Shown here in pieces: positions 43,863 to 54,023 of a stretch of DNA of 64,000 nucleotides; the stretch's first letter is position 1; every line of letters starts with the position of its first letter. The position numbers were made by a program, and so were the translations under genes. The notes below the pieces were generated by a model. It searched no databases. It was not told the DNA's origin and saw nothing but the letters and a program-made list of their open reading frames with translations. The DNA lies in contig NZ_BOQP01000027.1 of NCBI RefSeq assembly GCF_018332715.1, positions 62,001 through 126,000 on the forward strand. Reading direction: 5' to 3'. Source of the stretch: Winogradskya consettensis (GTDB taxonomy: Bacteria > Actinomycetota > Actinomycetes > Mycobacteriales > Micromonosporaceae).

Positions 43863-44732
43863 ATGGTGATCGCATTTCTGGGGCTCGGCGTGATGGGCGA
43901 GCCGATGGCACTCAACCTCGCCCGCGCCGGCACGCCCCTGGTGGTGTGGAGCCGGCGTCAACCGGCGAGCGACGAGCTGCGTGCCCTGATGGCGCCGACG
44001 GCCGCTGAGGCCATTGCGCGCGCGGATGTGGTGCTGCTGATGCTGGCCAACGGTGCGGCCATCGACGCCGTGCTCGGCCGCGGCACCGAGCTCTTCGATG
44101 CGGTCAAGGGCAAGATCATCGTTCATATGGGTACGACAGCAGCTGAGTATTCCGCGGGCCTCGCCGAAGAGGTGATCGCCGCGGGCGGCAGGTACGTGGA
44201 GGCGCCGGTTTCCGGCTCGCGTAAGCCGGCCGAGGCAGCCCAGCTCGTCACCATGCTGGCCGGTGAACCGGGCGACGTGGCGGTCGTGCGCCCGCTGCTG
44301 GCACCGATGGTCCGCGACGCGATCGAGTGCGGACCGGTTCCACAAGGGCTGCTCATGAAACTGGCGGTCAACGTCTACCTGATCAACCTGGTGACGGGGC
44401 TGGCCGAGGCGTACCACTTCGCCGAACGGCACGGCCTCGACCTGGAACGGCTGACCGCGGTGCTCAACGCCGGCCAGATGGCCAGCGACATCTCCCGGAT
44501 CAAGACGGTGAAGCTGCGCGACCGCGAGTTCGGGGTGCAGGCCGCGATCCGCGACGTGCATTACAACAGCGAGCTGGTGGCCGACGCTGCCCGGCGCGCG
44601 GGGATCGCGTCGCCGCTGCTCGACGTGTGCGAGCAGCTGTTCGGCGAGGCTGTCGCCCTGGGTTACGGTGGCGCTGACATGGTCGGGGTCGTCACCGCAC
44701 TTGAAGCTCGTACCCGTCGGATCTCGTCTTAG
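43863..44732 (+). CDS. 3-hydroxyisobutyrate dehydrogenase-like NAD(P)-dependent oxidoreductase
   Basis: A 289-residue beta-hydroxyacid dehydrogenase. The N-terminal Rossmann motif is FLGLGVMGEPMALNLARAG, the substrate-binding motif APVSGSRKPAEAAQLVTMLAG, and the catalytic Lys lies in GLLMKLAVNVYL. The start at 43863 begins directly before the Rossmann strand; the frame is open upstream but has no ribosome site. It may reduce or oxidise small hydroxyacids (3-hydroxyisobutyrate, tartronate semialdehyde or imines). Its stop overlaps tail-to-tail with the MerR gene. Confidence 0.9.
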   Translation: MVIAFLGLGVMGEPMALNLARAGTPLVVWSRRQPASDELRALMAPTAAEAIARADVVLLMLANGAAIDAVLGRGTELFDAVKGKIIVHMGTTAAEYSAGLAEEVIAAGGRYVEAPVSGSRKPAEAAQLVTMLAGEPGDVAVVRPLLAPMVRDAIECGPVPQGLLMKLAVNVYLINLVTGLAEAYHFAERHGLDLERLTAVLNAGQMASDISRIKTVKLRDREFGVQAAIRDVHYNSELVADAARRAGIASPLLDVCEQLFGEAVALGYGGADMVGVVTALEARTRRISS

Positions 44733-45097
44733 GGGTTGGTGGTGCAGGCGCCCGGGACGGTGGCGATGACGATGACCTCGTCGAGGCGGGTGAGGCGGGC
44801 CTGGAGCTCCTTGATCTCGCGGGCCAGGCGCTGTCGCTCGGTGTGCAGCATCGTGACCGCCTCGGCGGGGGCCTCGCGGTTCTCGACGCAGGGAATCAGG
44901 ACGGCGACGTCGCGGCTCGACAGGCCGGCCGAGTAGAGGTGCTGGATCAGCTCGACGCGTTCCGCCGCGTTCTCGGTGTAGACACGCTGGCCGCTGGTGG
45001 TGCGAGCGGCGGCGTGCAACAGGCCCTGCTGCTCGTAGTAGCGCAGCGCGCGGGTGCTGACCCCGGCCCGGGCAGCCAGGTCGCGGATGTGGATCAT
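44729..45097 (-). CDS. MerR-family transcriptional regulator
   Basis: A 122-residue regulator: winged helix IRDLAARAGVSTRALRYYEQQGLL, then RVYTENAAERVELIQHLYSAG, and a C-terminal coiled coil (ERQRLAREIKELQARL). It has one Cys in the hinge (IPCVENRE) and one at the end, not a classical metal-binding set. The ATG is 4 nt from GGAGGCG. It is divergent from a short-chain dehydrogenase that it probably controls. Confidence 0.9.
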   Translation of the reverse strand: MIHIRDLAARAGVSTRALRYYEQQGLLHAAARTTSGQRVYTENAAERVELIQHLYSAGLSSRDVAVLIPCVENREAPAEAVTMLHTERQRLAREIKELQARLTRLDEVIVIATVPGACTTNP

Positions 45098-45125
45098 GTC
45101 GCCTCCAGCGGATTTCCGGCTTGTC

Positions 45126-45141
45126 TTGACGTCGGCGTCAA
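45126..45141. promoter_or_regulatory. Inverted repeat in the MerR/SDR divergent gap
   Basis: TTGACG-TCGG-CGTCAA is a perfect 6-bp inverted repeat that includes a -35-like TTGACG for the rightward gene. The geometry is compatible with a MerR-type operator, although the -10 is weak (TAGGTG at 45151). Confidence 0.5.
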
Positions 45142-45190
45142 CTCATACCGTAGGTGCTTCGAGATCGCCTACTACGTGGGAGTTGCCCCG

Positions 45191-45892
45191 ATGGACGTCA
45201 AGAACTCAGTCGCGCTCGTCACCGGTGCTAATCGCGGACTCGGCCGGCACCTGGCGCAGCAGCTGCTGGAGCGCGGCGCGGCCAAGGTCTACGCGACCGC
45301 CCGCCGCCCCGAACTCGTCGACCTGCCGGGGGTGGAGGTGCTCCGGCTGGACATCACCGAGCCCGAGTCGGTGGCGCAGGCAGCGGCCGCCGCGCAGGAC
45401 GTCACCCTGCTGGTCAACAACGCCGGCATCACGACGTTCGCCGACCTTGTCACCGGGGACAAGGCAGCCATCCGGCTCGAGCTGGAGACGGCCTTCTGGG
45501 GAACCCTGGAGATGGTCCGGGCGTTCGCGCCGATCCTCGAGGCGAACGGGGGCGGGGCGATCGTCAACCTGAACTCCGCCATGTCCTGGGTCGCGGCGGA
45601 CCGTGCCAACGCCTACCACGTGGCGAAGGCGGCGCAGTGGGCGCTGACCGGCGGTGTCCGGCTCGAGCTGGCGCCGCAGAACACACGCGTGGCCGGCGTG
45701 TACCTCGGCATGACGGACACCGGTCACCAGCAGTGGTGGGACGGCCCGATGGGCGACCCGGCCGTCGCGGTCCGCACCATGCTCGACGGGCTCGAGGCGG
45801 ACCAACTGGAGATCATCGTCGATGACCTCGCCGCCGGTGCGAAGGCCGCATTGTCGGCCGACCCGCGGGACTTCTACCCTGCGGCCGCCTGA
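45191..45892 (+). CDS. Short-chain dehydrogenase/reductase
   Basis: A 233-residue NAD(P)-dependent oxidoreductase: cofactor motif VTGANRGLG, NNAG motif (LLVNNAGITTF), catalytic Ser in NLNSAMSWV and YxxxK in AYHVAKAA (His-Val-Ala between Tyr and Lys). The ATG at 45191 has GGGAG at 8 nt. It is divergent from the MerR regulator with an inverted repeat in between. The substrate is unknown. Confidence 0.92.
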   Translation: MDVKNSVALVTGANRGLGRHLAQQLLERGAAKVYATARRPELVDLPGVEVLRLDITEPESVAQAAAAAQDVTLLVNNAGITTFADLVTGDKAAIRLELETAFWGTLEMVRAFAPILEANGGGAIVNLNSAMSWVAADRANAYHVAKAAQWALTGGVRLELAPQNTRVAGVYLGMTDTGHQQWWDGPMGDPAVAVRTMLDGLEADQLEIIVDDLAAGAKAALSADPRDFYPAAA

Positions 45893-46039
45893 CCGAGGTC
45901 GTGCGTCGCCAGCGCACCAGCCGCAGTACGTGAGCCAGATAACCACCACGATCTGCGCATAACGCTGCCCGCACGTGACGGCGCGGTGGTCGAGTCGCTA
46001 CGGTCAGTCCTCGCCCGCACCGGGAAGGGCAGGCAGCGG

Positions 46040-46792
46040 ATGACCAGCGAGAACGATCAAGTGACGGCGGCCTGGTTCGACGTGATGCACGCCTTTGCCG
46101 TCCACACGACCGGCGGGCGCAGCGAGTCCGGCCCCGGGGGCACCTGGTTGTTCGTTACGGCCAACGACATCTCGCTGGAGAACGGCGTGTTCAGCCCTGG
46201 CCCGCCGGACGAGGCGGAGGTCGCGGTGATGGCCCGCCGGATGGCGGGTTTCGGGTGGGACTTCTGCCTTCAGGTACGAGGTGAGCCCACCCCCGGAATC
46301 CTGCGCGTCGCCGCCGACCACGGCCTGCACGAACGCGAGGTGCTGCCGTTGATGACCTGCTCGGCTGCCGGCGTCAGATACGCGACCGCGCCGAGGTCCA
46401 CGGCGGCCATCAACGTCGTGAAGGTCACCGAGGCGGAGCACTACGCCGTCACCATGGCGGCCGCGTTCGAGGCTCCGCGCGAGGTCTTCGGCGCGCTGCT
46501 CGAAGGGGAGCTCAAGGCGAACGGCTGCACCGGCTACATCGCCGTGCACGACGGTGTAGCCGTGGGAACGGGTCTCGGCGCCGTCTCCGGTGACCAGCTC
46601 GGGATCTACAACATAGGTACGCTGCCGGACCACCGCCACCGCGGCCACGGCCGGGCAATGAGCGAACGGATCCTCCGCGACGGTTTCGCCGCCGGCGCCA
46701 CCCGCGCCTTCCTGCAGTCCAGCACCGAGGCCGTGCCACTGTACGAGTCCCTCGGCTTCCGCACCCTGGAGACCTGGACCTACCTCTACTGA
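46040..46792 (+). CDS. GNAT-family N-acetyltransferase
   Basis: A 250-residue acetyltransferase. The C-terminal GNAT core (about residues 125-250) has GTGLGAVSGDQLGIYNIGTLPDHRHRGHGRAM (acetyl-CoA loop RHRGHG) and the final LYESLGFRTLETW. The N-terminal half is a degenerate GNAT-like domain (FVTANDISLENGVFSP), giving a double-GNAT layout. The target amine is not predictable. Convergent with the PLD-like gene; the 147-bp gap upstream (45893-46039) shows no further feature. Confidence 0.85.
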   Translation: MTSENDQVTAAWFDVMHAFAVHTTGGRSESGPGGTWLFVTANDISLENGVFSPGPPDEAEVAVMARRMAGFGWDFCLQVRGEPTPGILRVAADHGLHEREVLPLMTCSAAGVRYATAPRSTAAINVVKVTEAEHYAVTMAAAFEAPREVFGALLEGELKANGCTGYIAVHDGVAVGTGLGAVSGDQLGIYNIGTLPDHRHRGHGRAMSERILRDGFAAGATRAFLQSSTEAVPLYESLGFRTLETWTYLY

Positions 46793-46814
46793 CGACTGAT
46801 CCGGGTCAGGAGCG

Positions 46815-47788
46815 TCACGGCGTGCCGGGGTCTTCGACTTCCCAGAGGGCCGGCACGGCGTTGCGCTCGGCCGGATCGGTCAGCCATCGGCCAGCCTCCC
46901 CCTCTTCGGAGGGCAGGTCGCTGTTCAGGTTCACCAGGGCTCTACGAACGGCGGCGTTGGTGACCTGGGGGTGTTGGTGATCCCGGCGATACAAGGCCAT
47001 GAATCGACGTCTATGGCTTTTTTGGACAGCGCGGATGCTCCTGAAATCGACAAACCGCGCGTTGCGTGGGCCCAGCATGATAACCCGATCGCCCGGTGCG
47101 AGCCGACCGTCATCAGCAGGCTCCTCGAGCATGCCGATCGGCTCGAACCGCGCGCTGGGCCGAAATGCTGCGGGTGCCTCTGCTACTGCCTCTTCGTACG
47201 CCTCGTCGTCCTGCTCCGTCCGTTCCTCAGTGTTGGAATACCACCCGAGCCACAGGTTGAACGGCGCGAGCTCGTCCGGTTCGGTTTCCGACCACGCCGG
47301 AGTGACTCGGTTCTTCGGGAAGAGCGTGTTCGCCTCATCGATCCATTTCTGATTGATGTCCTCGCCACCGCTGGTGATCAATTGTTTGATGAATGCTCGC
47401 GCGGTTTTCACGGCTTGCGGATCTGTGGTCTTCAAGGCAGCTTCGGCGATGGTGCCGCTGGCTGCGCGTTGGGAGATGTTCGCGGAGCCCACGATTGCTG
47501 TCTTGCCCACGACGATCACCTTGGCGTGCAGATGCTCGTGGTTGACCACGCGGACACCGCCGGACAGCCAGGTCTGCACGGCGTGCGGGTGGGTCGCGCC
47601 GCCGGTGACGGCGTTGGGGCTGCCGTTGACGACGATGGTGTCTCCGGGCTTGAGCGCAGGATGTCAGGTGCTGAACGGCCGATATAGGAGACAGCCAGGA
47701 GAGCCGACCCGCGTGGCGAGGCGAGAAGCTTGGCCGCTATGCCGAGGACGGCGGGGCCATGGAGGAATTCCGGGGGAGTGGTGCCCAT
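46815..47788 (-). pseudogene. Phospholipase D-like protein with a frameshift
   Basis: The N-terminal part starts at the ATG at 47788 (GTTPPEFLHGPAVLGIAAKL, SALLAVSYIGRSA) and runs to about 47658. It then continues in another frame as LKPGDTIVVNGSPNAVTGG, followed by the HKD motif HLHAKVIVVGKTAIVGSANIS and about 240 further residues. In the second frame a TGA blocks any upstream start. A single missing base in GACATCCTGCGCTCAAG would restore one protein of about 324 residues with one HKD motif. It is either a true null mutation or a sequencing error. The intact protein would be a PLD-fold nuclease or phosphodiesterase needing dimerisation. Confidence 0.72.
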
Positions 47789-47844
47789 AGGACCAGCATG
47801 GGGGAGGCTCCGCGGAATTTCCGCAGTTCCGATGACCCGGCCGC

Positions 47845-48936
47845 TCAGCGGCCTGGAGATGTGGTCTCAAGGTGGGGCCGGGCGGTCGATTGGGCGATCA
47901 GGCGGTGCAGGAGGGGACTCACGGGGCGTTCGATGAGGTGGTGGATCGACCAAGCCGTAGTGAGGAGGGTCAGGATGGCGGCGGGGATGAGGAGGGGGAT
48001 GGGGAGGGCGGTGCGGTCGTAGGTGTAGCGGATCAGGGTGAAGCCGATGCGGGGGTGCAGGAGGTAGAACGGGTAGGAGATGGCGCCGCCGATGGCAAGA
48101 CAGCGCCAGTTCCAGCGGTCGGTGGTGCCGAGGGCGATGAGCAGCAGGGTGGTGTAGGCGAGCGTGATGATGAGCAGTGCGGGCCAGATCGGCACGGGGA
48201 AGCCGGGATTGGCGAAGAGCACGCGTTCCCGTACGCGGAAGAGGCTGATCACCCACGAAGCGGCGAGCAGCGTCCACAGTGGTAACGACGGACCGTGGCG
48301 GCGGATCAGGTAGAGCGTCGTGCCCGCGACGAAGTACGGCGCGAACTGGGGCATGACCAGCTCCGCCAGCGGTACGTCGCCCGGGATGACGACGGATGCG
48401 ATCAGCCAGGCGGCGCCGAGGGCGAGGAGGCGGCCGCGGGTGAGGCCGAACGCGATCACGACGGCGAAGAGCAGGTAGAAGCGGAGTTCGTACCAGAGGG
48501 TCCAGTAGACGGTGTCGACGTACGGGACGTTCAGGGGCTCGGCGAGCATGGTCAGGTTGACGCCGATGTCGCCGGCGGTGAGGTCGTGCGGCAGGGGGAT
48601 GCCGTCGGTGAGCGGGAACAGCGTCATGACGGCCGTGGTGAGCAGGACGCAGGCCCAGAACGCGGGGTAGAGGCGAGCGGCGCGGGAGGCGAGGAAGCTG
48701 CGCGGGCTGCGGCCCCAGCCGCTCATGCAGATGACGAAGCCGCTGATCATGAAGAACACCTCGACGCCGAGGAAGCCGTAGATCAGGACCGAGTTCACTT
48801 CCTGCGGGAGGTACGCGGTGGTCGTCCGGACGCCGTCGACCGACCAGGCCATGCCGAGGTGGTACGCGGCCACCGCCAGTGCGCACAGCAGCCGCAGCCC
48901 GTCCAGGGCGAGCAGCCGGTCCTTCTTCGCAGCCAT
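47845..48936 (-). CDS. Acyltransferase-3 family membrane protein (OafA/YrhL type)
   Basis: A 363-residue membrane enzyme with about ten helices that transfers acyl groups to sugars or antibiotics. Motifs are LDGLRLLCALAVAAYHLG (catalytic His), GFLGVEVFFMISGFVI and RAARLYPAFW. The ATG at 48936 has GGAGG at 9 nt; the upstream frame is low-complexity. It is followed by the frameshifted PLD-like gene on the same strand, and the two-component genes lie upstream. Confidence 0.9.
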   Translation of the reverse strand: MAAKKDRLLALDGLRLLCALAVAAYHLGMAWSVDGVRTTTAYLPQEVNSVLIYGFLGVEVFFMISGFVICMSGWGRSPRSFLASRAARLYPAFWACVLLTTAVMTLFPLTDGIPLPHDLTAGDIGVNLTMLAEPLNVPYVDTVYWTLWYELRFYLLFAVVIAFGLTRGRLLALGAAWLIASVVIPGDVPLAELVMPQFAPYFVAGTTLYLIRRHGPSLPLWTLLAASWVISLFRVRERVLFANPGFPVPIWPALLIITLAYTTLLLIALGTTDRWNWRCLAIGGAISYPFYLLHPRIGFTLIRYTYDRTALPIPLLIPAAILTLLTTAWSIHHLIERPVSPLLHRLIAQSTARPHLETTSPGR

Positions 48937-49021
48937 GATCGGCCGCCTCCTGTCCGGTTCTGCGCAGGGGTCATCGCCGCGAGCGGCGGGGCCGCTGACG
49001 GGTGACGGGGGAAAGGGAACG

Positions 49022-50640
<1,619 letters not shown>

Positions 50641-50641
<1 letters not shown>

Positions 50642-51333
50642 CACCGCGACCCGTCCGTGAGCTTGTAGCCCACGCCGTAGACGGTCACCAGGCAGGCCGG
50701 GCGGCGCGGGTTCGGCTCGATCTTGCGACGCAGCTTCATGACATGCATGTCGACCGTACGGTCGGTGGCCGCGGTCTCGAAGCCCCGGGTCCGCTCCAGC
50801 AACTGGGCCCGGGTGAACACGCGGTCCGGTGCGGCGGCCATCGCGGCCAGGATCTCGAACTCGCCGGGCGTGCAGTCCACCCGGCGCCCACCGCTGGTGA
50901 CGTGATGGCCCAGGACATCGACCACGATCTCACCGACCCGCAGCGTGGTCTCCGGCTCGACGGGCGTCCACCGGGTGCGGCGCAGCATCGTGCGGACCCG
51001 CGCCATCAGCTCGCGCGGGTTGTACGGCTTCATGAGGTAGTCGTCCGCACCGGCGTCGAGGCCGAGCAGCAGGTCGTCCTCGTCGCGGCGAGCGGTCAGC
51101 ATCAGCACCGGCACGTTGCTCTCCCGGCGCAGCACCCGGCAGACCTCGACCCCGTTGAGCTGGGGCATCATCACATCGAGCACGAGCAGGTCCGGCCGGG
51201 ACCGCCGGACCTCCTCGATCGCGTCCACGCCGCCGTGCACGACCGACGCGCTGTACCCGCTCGCCTCCAGATATCGCCGGACCACCTCGGCCTGGCGGAG
51301 GTCGTCCTCGGCGATCACCACATGTGCACCCAC
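50641..51333 (-). CDS. OmpR-family response regulator
   Basis: A 230-residue response regulator. The receiver domain (about 1-120) has the acidic pair in IAEDD, the phospho-acceptor Asp in LLVLDVMMPQ and the Lys in YLMKPYNP. The C-terminal winged helix has GEFEILAAMAAAPDRVFTRAQLLE and TVDMHVMKLRRKIE. The GTG at 51333 is 7 nt from a TATAGT -10, so the transcript starts at the codon. The gene overlaps the kinase start, giving a tightly coupled pair. Target genes are unknown; the acyltransferase downstream is a candidate. Confidence 0.94.
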
Positions 51334-51340
51334 GGCCGCG

Positions 51341-51346
51341 ACTATA
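51341..51346 (-). promoter_or_regulatory. -10 element of the leaderless two-component operon
   Basis: TATAGT (minus strand) is 7 nt from the GTG start of the response regulator, with no ribosome site. Confidence 0.58.
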
Positions 51347-51477
51347 GGTACGCGCGGCGACGATCCCGGCTGATGTTGACAATGCGGATACAGGATCCGC
51401 CCTCGGCCGGATGGGCCACCCGCGGCGTCAACCTTGCTCCGGGAGAGGCCGCCGGCGACGTGGATCTTCCGGGTAAC

Positions 51478-51756
51478 TCAGAACGGTGCCGGCCCACGGC
51501 CGGCCAGCGACATCATGACCTGCGACGCGAGAAACTTGCGCACGCCGGTGACGGCAACCGCTCCGGTCTGCTCGTAGGGCAGTTCCAGTCGCAGTTCGTC
51601 GCTGACGTCCTGAAGCTCCGCGGTGGCTTGATTCGGGCGGAAGGTGCCGCTCCAGGTGGTCTGACCGCCGCTGTAGTTCGTGCTGAGTGAAGCCATGCCG
51701 GCGAACGGGGTCCCATCGGGGAGGATCAGCCTTGCCGGGCCTGAGTAGGTCGTCAT
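51478..51756 (-). CDS. Small protein of unknown function (92 aa)
   Basis: Not recognised. A beta-rich 92-residue protein (YSGPARLILPDGTPFAGMAS, TTWSGTFRPNQA, RLELPYEQTGAVAVTGV) without signal peptide or helices; the pattern recalls small DUF4873-like or carrier-like beta sandwiches, but this is a guess. Its ATG overlaps the stop of a 42-residue reading frame (ATGA), which has a strong ribosome site. The two are therefore a coupled pair. Confidence 0.7.
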   Translation of the reverse strand: MTTYSGPARLILPDGTPFAGMASLSTNYSGGQTTWSGTFRPNQATAELQDVSDELRLELPYEQTGAVAVTGVRKFLASQVMMSLAGRGPAPF

Positions 51757-51881
51757 AGCGGCAGCCCGCAGCGGCTCTGCTCGCGTCCTGGCCGGCCGGC
51801 CTCCTCGGCGAGGGTGCTCCGGTGAGAGTGCTCACCACCTCGGGTGTCGCTCAGCGGGCCGGCGATGCTCAACGATGCCAT
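51753..51881 (-). CDS. Short peptide gene (42 aa) upstream of and coupled to the 92-aa protein
   Basis: A 42-residue peptide starting MASLSIAGPLSDTRGGEHS, with an excellent AAGGAGG site 5 nt before the ATG. The stop overlaps the following start by 4 nt. It has a polar, Arg/Glu-rich middle, one Cys near the end and no transmembrane segment. It could be a translational leader or a small functional peptide. The 134-bp gap to the EAL gene (51882-52015) holds no other feature. Confidence 0.6.
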   Translation of the reverse strand: MASLSIAGPLSDTRGGEHSHRSTLAEEAGRPGREQSRCGLPL

Positions 51882-52015
51882 GTCAACCTCCTTGCGATCT
51901 TGTGACCAGCGCGATAGTAATCGTGGGAACTCAGAATATCTATGCCTGGGGTAACAGATTTGGTGGGCGATGCAACGAATCCACCGGAAGCCTAAGGGGT
52001 AGTCGCGAAGGGGTC

Positions 52016-53254
52016 CTAACTCGCTGGTCCGGGTGGTTCGGGGCTTGCGAGGATCGGGGTGTGCGACGGGTGGGTGCGGGATCTGCCGGGCTGCGTGGTC
52101 ACGGCGAAGGGGGCCGGCCTGCCGAGGAGGTAGCCCTGGCCGTAACCGACCTGGAGTTGCCGGAGCATCTCGTGTTCGGCGTGTGTTTCGATGCCCTCCG
52201 CGATGAGTGCCGAGCCGATCTCGGCGGCGAACGCCACCAGGGACCGGGCCAGGGCCTGCCGGATCGGGTCGGTGTCGATGCCGCGGACCAGGCCGATGTC
52301 GAGTTTGATGACGTCGGGGCGTAGCTGCAGGATGTGGCGGAAGCTGGCGTAGCCCGCCCCCGCGTCGTCGATGACGATCAGCAGGCCGGCCGCGCGCAGC
52401 CGTTCGGTGACGGAGATCAGTTCCAGGTAGTCGTTGACCGGGGTGTGCTCGGTCAGCTCCACCGCGATGCGACGGTCGGCGTACGCCAGGAGCAGGTTCT
52501 GCACGCGGTCGTCGAGGATGGCCTCGGCGGAGGCGTTGACGTTCATCCTGGTGTTGCCGGGGAGTTCGTCGATCCGGTCCAGGGCCCGGCGGATGGCCAG
52601 GTACTCGAGGTCGATGCCGCGCCCGTAGCGCGTGGCTGCGGCGAACGCCTTGTCGGGGGTCGGGAACTGGGCGTGGGTGAAACGGGACAGCGCCTCGAAA
52701 CCCTCGGAGGAGCCGTCCTGGAGCCGGACGATCGGCTGGAACGCCATGTGCAGGGCGTGCTCGTCGAACAGGGAGTGGACTGCGGTCTCGGTGGGGTCCG
52801 CCGGGCGGTGGGGCGTCACTGCCGGGTCGCCGAGGCGGTCGGTGATGAGCCCGGCGATGAACGTGAGGAACCACGTCGAGCGTTCATCGAGCGTCGGTTC
52901 GGGATGCCGGCTGACACAGCAGAGCATTCCGGCGACCGCGCCCGTCCGATCGTGCCAGGGCACACCGGTGTAGGCCCCGAGGCGCAGTTCGCCGGTCACC
53001 GGTAGCTCGCGGGCCACGAGATGCCGCCTGGTGTCGGTGATGACGGCGGGGACCGTGCCGGCGAGGACCCGTACGCAATAGGAGCCGTTGAGGTCCGTGC
53101 CCCGGCCCACCTGAACGTTCATGGCCTCGGTCTCGCCACTGGCGGCGATGATGGTCTGTTCCTCGCCGGTGAAGCGGGACAGCCAGGCGACCTCGGTCCC
53201 GAGGTGCTTCCTGGCCTCGGCCAGGAGCTGCTGGATCTCCTCCAAAGCGTCCAC
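52016..53254 (-). CDS. GAF-EAL domain cyclic-di-GMP phosphodiesterase-like protein
   Basis: A 412-residue cytosolic protein. A GAF-type sensor (about 10-140; VAWLSRFTGEEQTIIAAS, GAYTGVPWHDRTGAVAGMLC) precedes an EAL domain (about 165-395). The EAL motif appears as GFEALSRF, with NVNAS, ELTEHTP, VIDDAGAGYASF, VIKLDIGLV, AEGIET and QGYLLGRP. Most metal and substrate residues are in place, but the canonical DDFGTG loop is DDAGAG, so activity should not be assumed. The GTG start follows AGAGG. It probably lowers c-di-GMP in response to a small ligand or light/redox cue. Confidence 0.88.
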   Translation of the reverse strand: MDALEEIQQLLAEARKHLGTEVAWLSRFTGEEQTIIAASGETEAMNVQVGRGTDLNGSYCVRVLAGTVPAVITDTRRHLVARELPVTGELRLGAYTGVPWHDRTGAVAGMLCCVSRHPEPTLDERSTWFLTFIAGLITDRLGDPAVTPHRPADPTETAVHSLFDEHALHMAFQPIVRLQDGSSEGFEALSRFTHAQFPTPDKAFAAATRYGRGIDLEYLAIRRALDRIDELPGNTRMNVNASAEAILDDRVQNLLLAYADRRIAVELTEHTPVNDYLELISVTERLRAAGLLIVIDDAGAGYASFRHILQLRPDVIKLDIGLVRGIDTDPIRQALARSLVAFAAEIGSALIAEGIETHAEHEMLRQLQVGYGQGYLLGRPAPFAVTTQPGRSRTHPSHTPILASPEPPGPAS

Positions 53255-53376
53255 CGGCGTCCTCTCGACGTGAATATGAGTGGCAGCCGGCCCGCTCGGA
53301 TGGCTACGGCCCTGATATTCGGTCGGTCGGGTCGGGTCACCAGGAAAATCGCCTGTCGAAGCCCGGCCGGATCAGT

Positions 53377-53952
53377 TCAGCGGCGTCCGGTGACAGCCGG
53401 CGCGGGCAGGAGCGCGCGCATGGCGTCGATCTCCGCGGTCTGTTCGTTGATGACGTGCTTGGCGAGGCCGTGGATGTAGACGTTGCCGGTGGGGCCGTCG
53501 AGCAGGGAGCGGGACATGGTGATCGCGCCCTCGTGGTGTTCGATCATCAGGCGCAGGAAGATGACCGGGGCGTCCGCGGTGCCGGCCCGGTCGAGGCTGG
53601 TCAGCTGGGCCTCGGTCAGCATGCCGTGCGCGGGGCCGGGGGCCGGCGGGGGTGCTCCCCAGGCGGTCAGCCAGGCGTTCGTCTCGTCGATCTCGCGTTG
53701 CTGGTCGTGGGCGACGAAGTCGGCGATGAGGCGGATGCGCTCGGGGACCTGCGGCTTGGCGATCAGGGTGCGGCTCATCCGTACCGCCTGCTCGTGATGC
53801 TCCACCATCATCTGCGCGAAGTGCACGTCGGCGCCGGAGGGCGCCACCACGGACGCCGAGGCCGGCTTGTTCTCAGGGGTGGCGGTGACGACCGACACGG
53901 TCAGGCCGGTGAGGGCCAGAACCAGCGCGACGGCGAGGCGGCGGAGAACCAC
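53377..53952 (-). CDS. DUF305 family exported protein
   Basis: A secreted or periplasm-like helical protein of about 191 residues. The signal peptide runs from VVLRRLAVALVLAL to about residue 28. Two related blocks each contain a His-His pair, MMVEHHEQAVRMSRTL and LMIEHHEGAITMSRSL, the mark of DUF305 proteins, several of which bind copper. I prefer the GTG at 53952 (GAGG 9 nt upstream) to TTG or GTG codons slightly upstream. It lies directly downstream of the copper-amine-oxidase-like genes on the same strand. Confidence 0.87.
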   Translation of the reverse strand: MVLRRLAVALVLALTGLTVSVVTATPENKPASASVVAPSGADVHFAQMMVEHHEQAVRMSRTLIAKPQVPERIRLIADFVAHDQQREIDETNAWLTAWGAPPPAPGPAHGMLTEAQLTSLDRAGTADAPVIFLRLMIEHHEGAITMSRSLLDGPTGNVYIHGLAKHVINEQTAEIDAMRALLPAPAVTGRR

Positions 53953-54023
53953 GATCACATTCCTCAATGACGACGGGTACGGGGTGAGCCGGCCCGGTCA
54001 TCGTCAACCGGGCCGGCGTCACG

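Noticed and set aside
44843..45190. N-terminal extension of the SDR gene over the MerR gene
   Set aside because: It is antisense to a clear MerR protein; the ATG at 45191 has a good ribosome site directly before the Rossmann motif.
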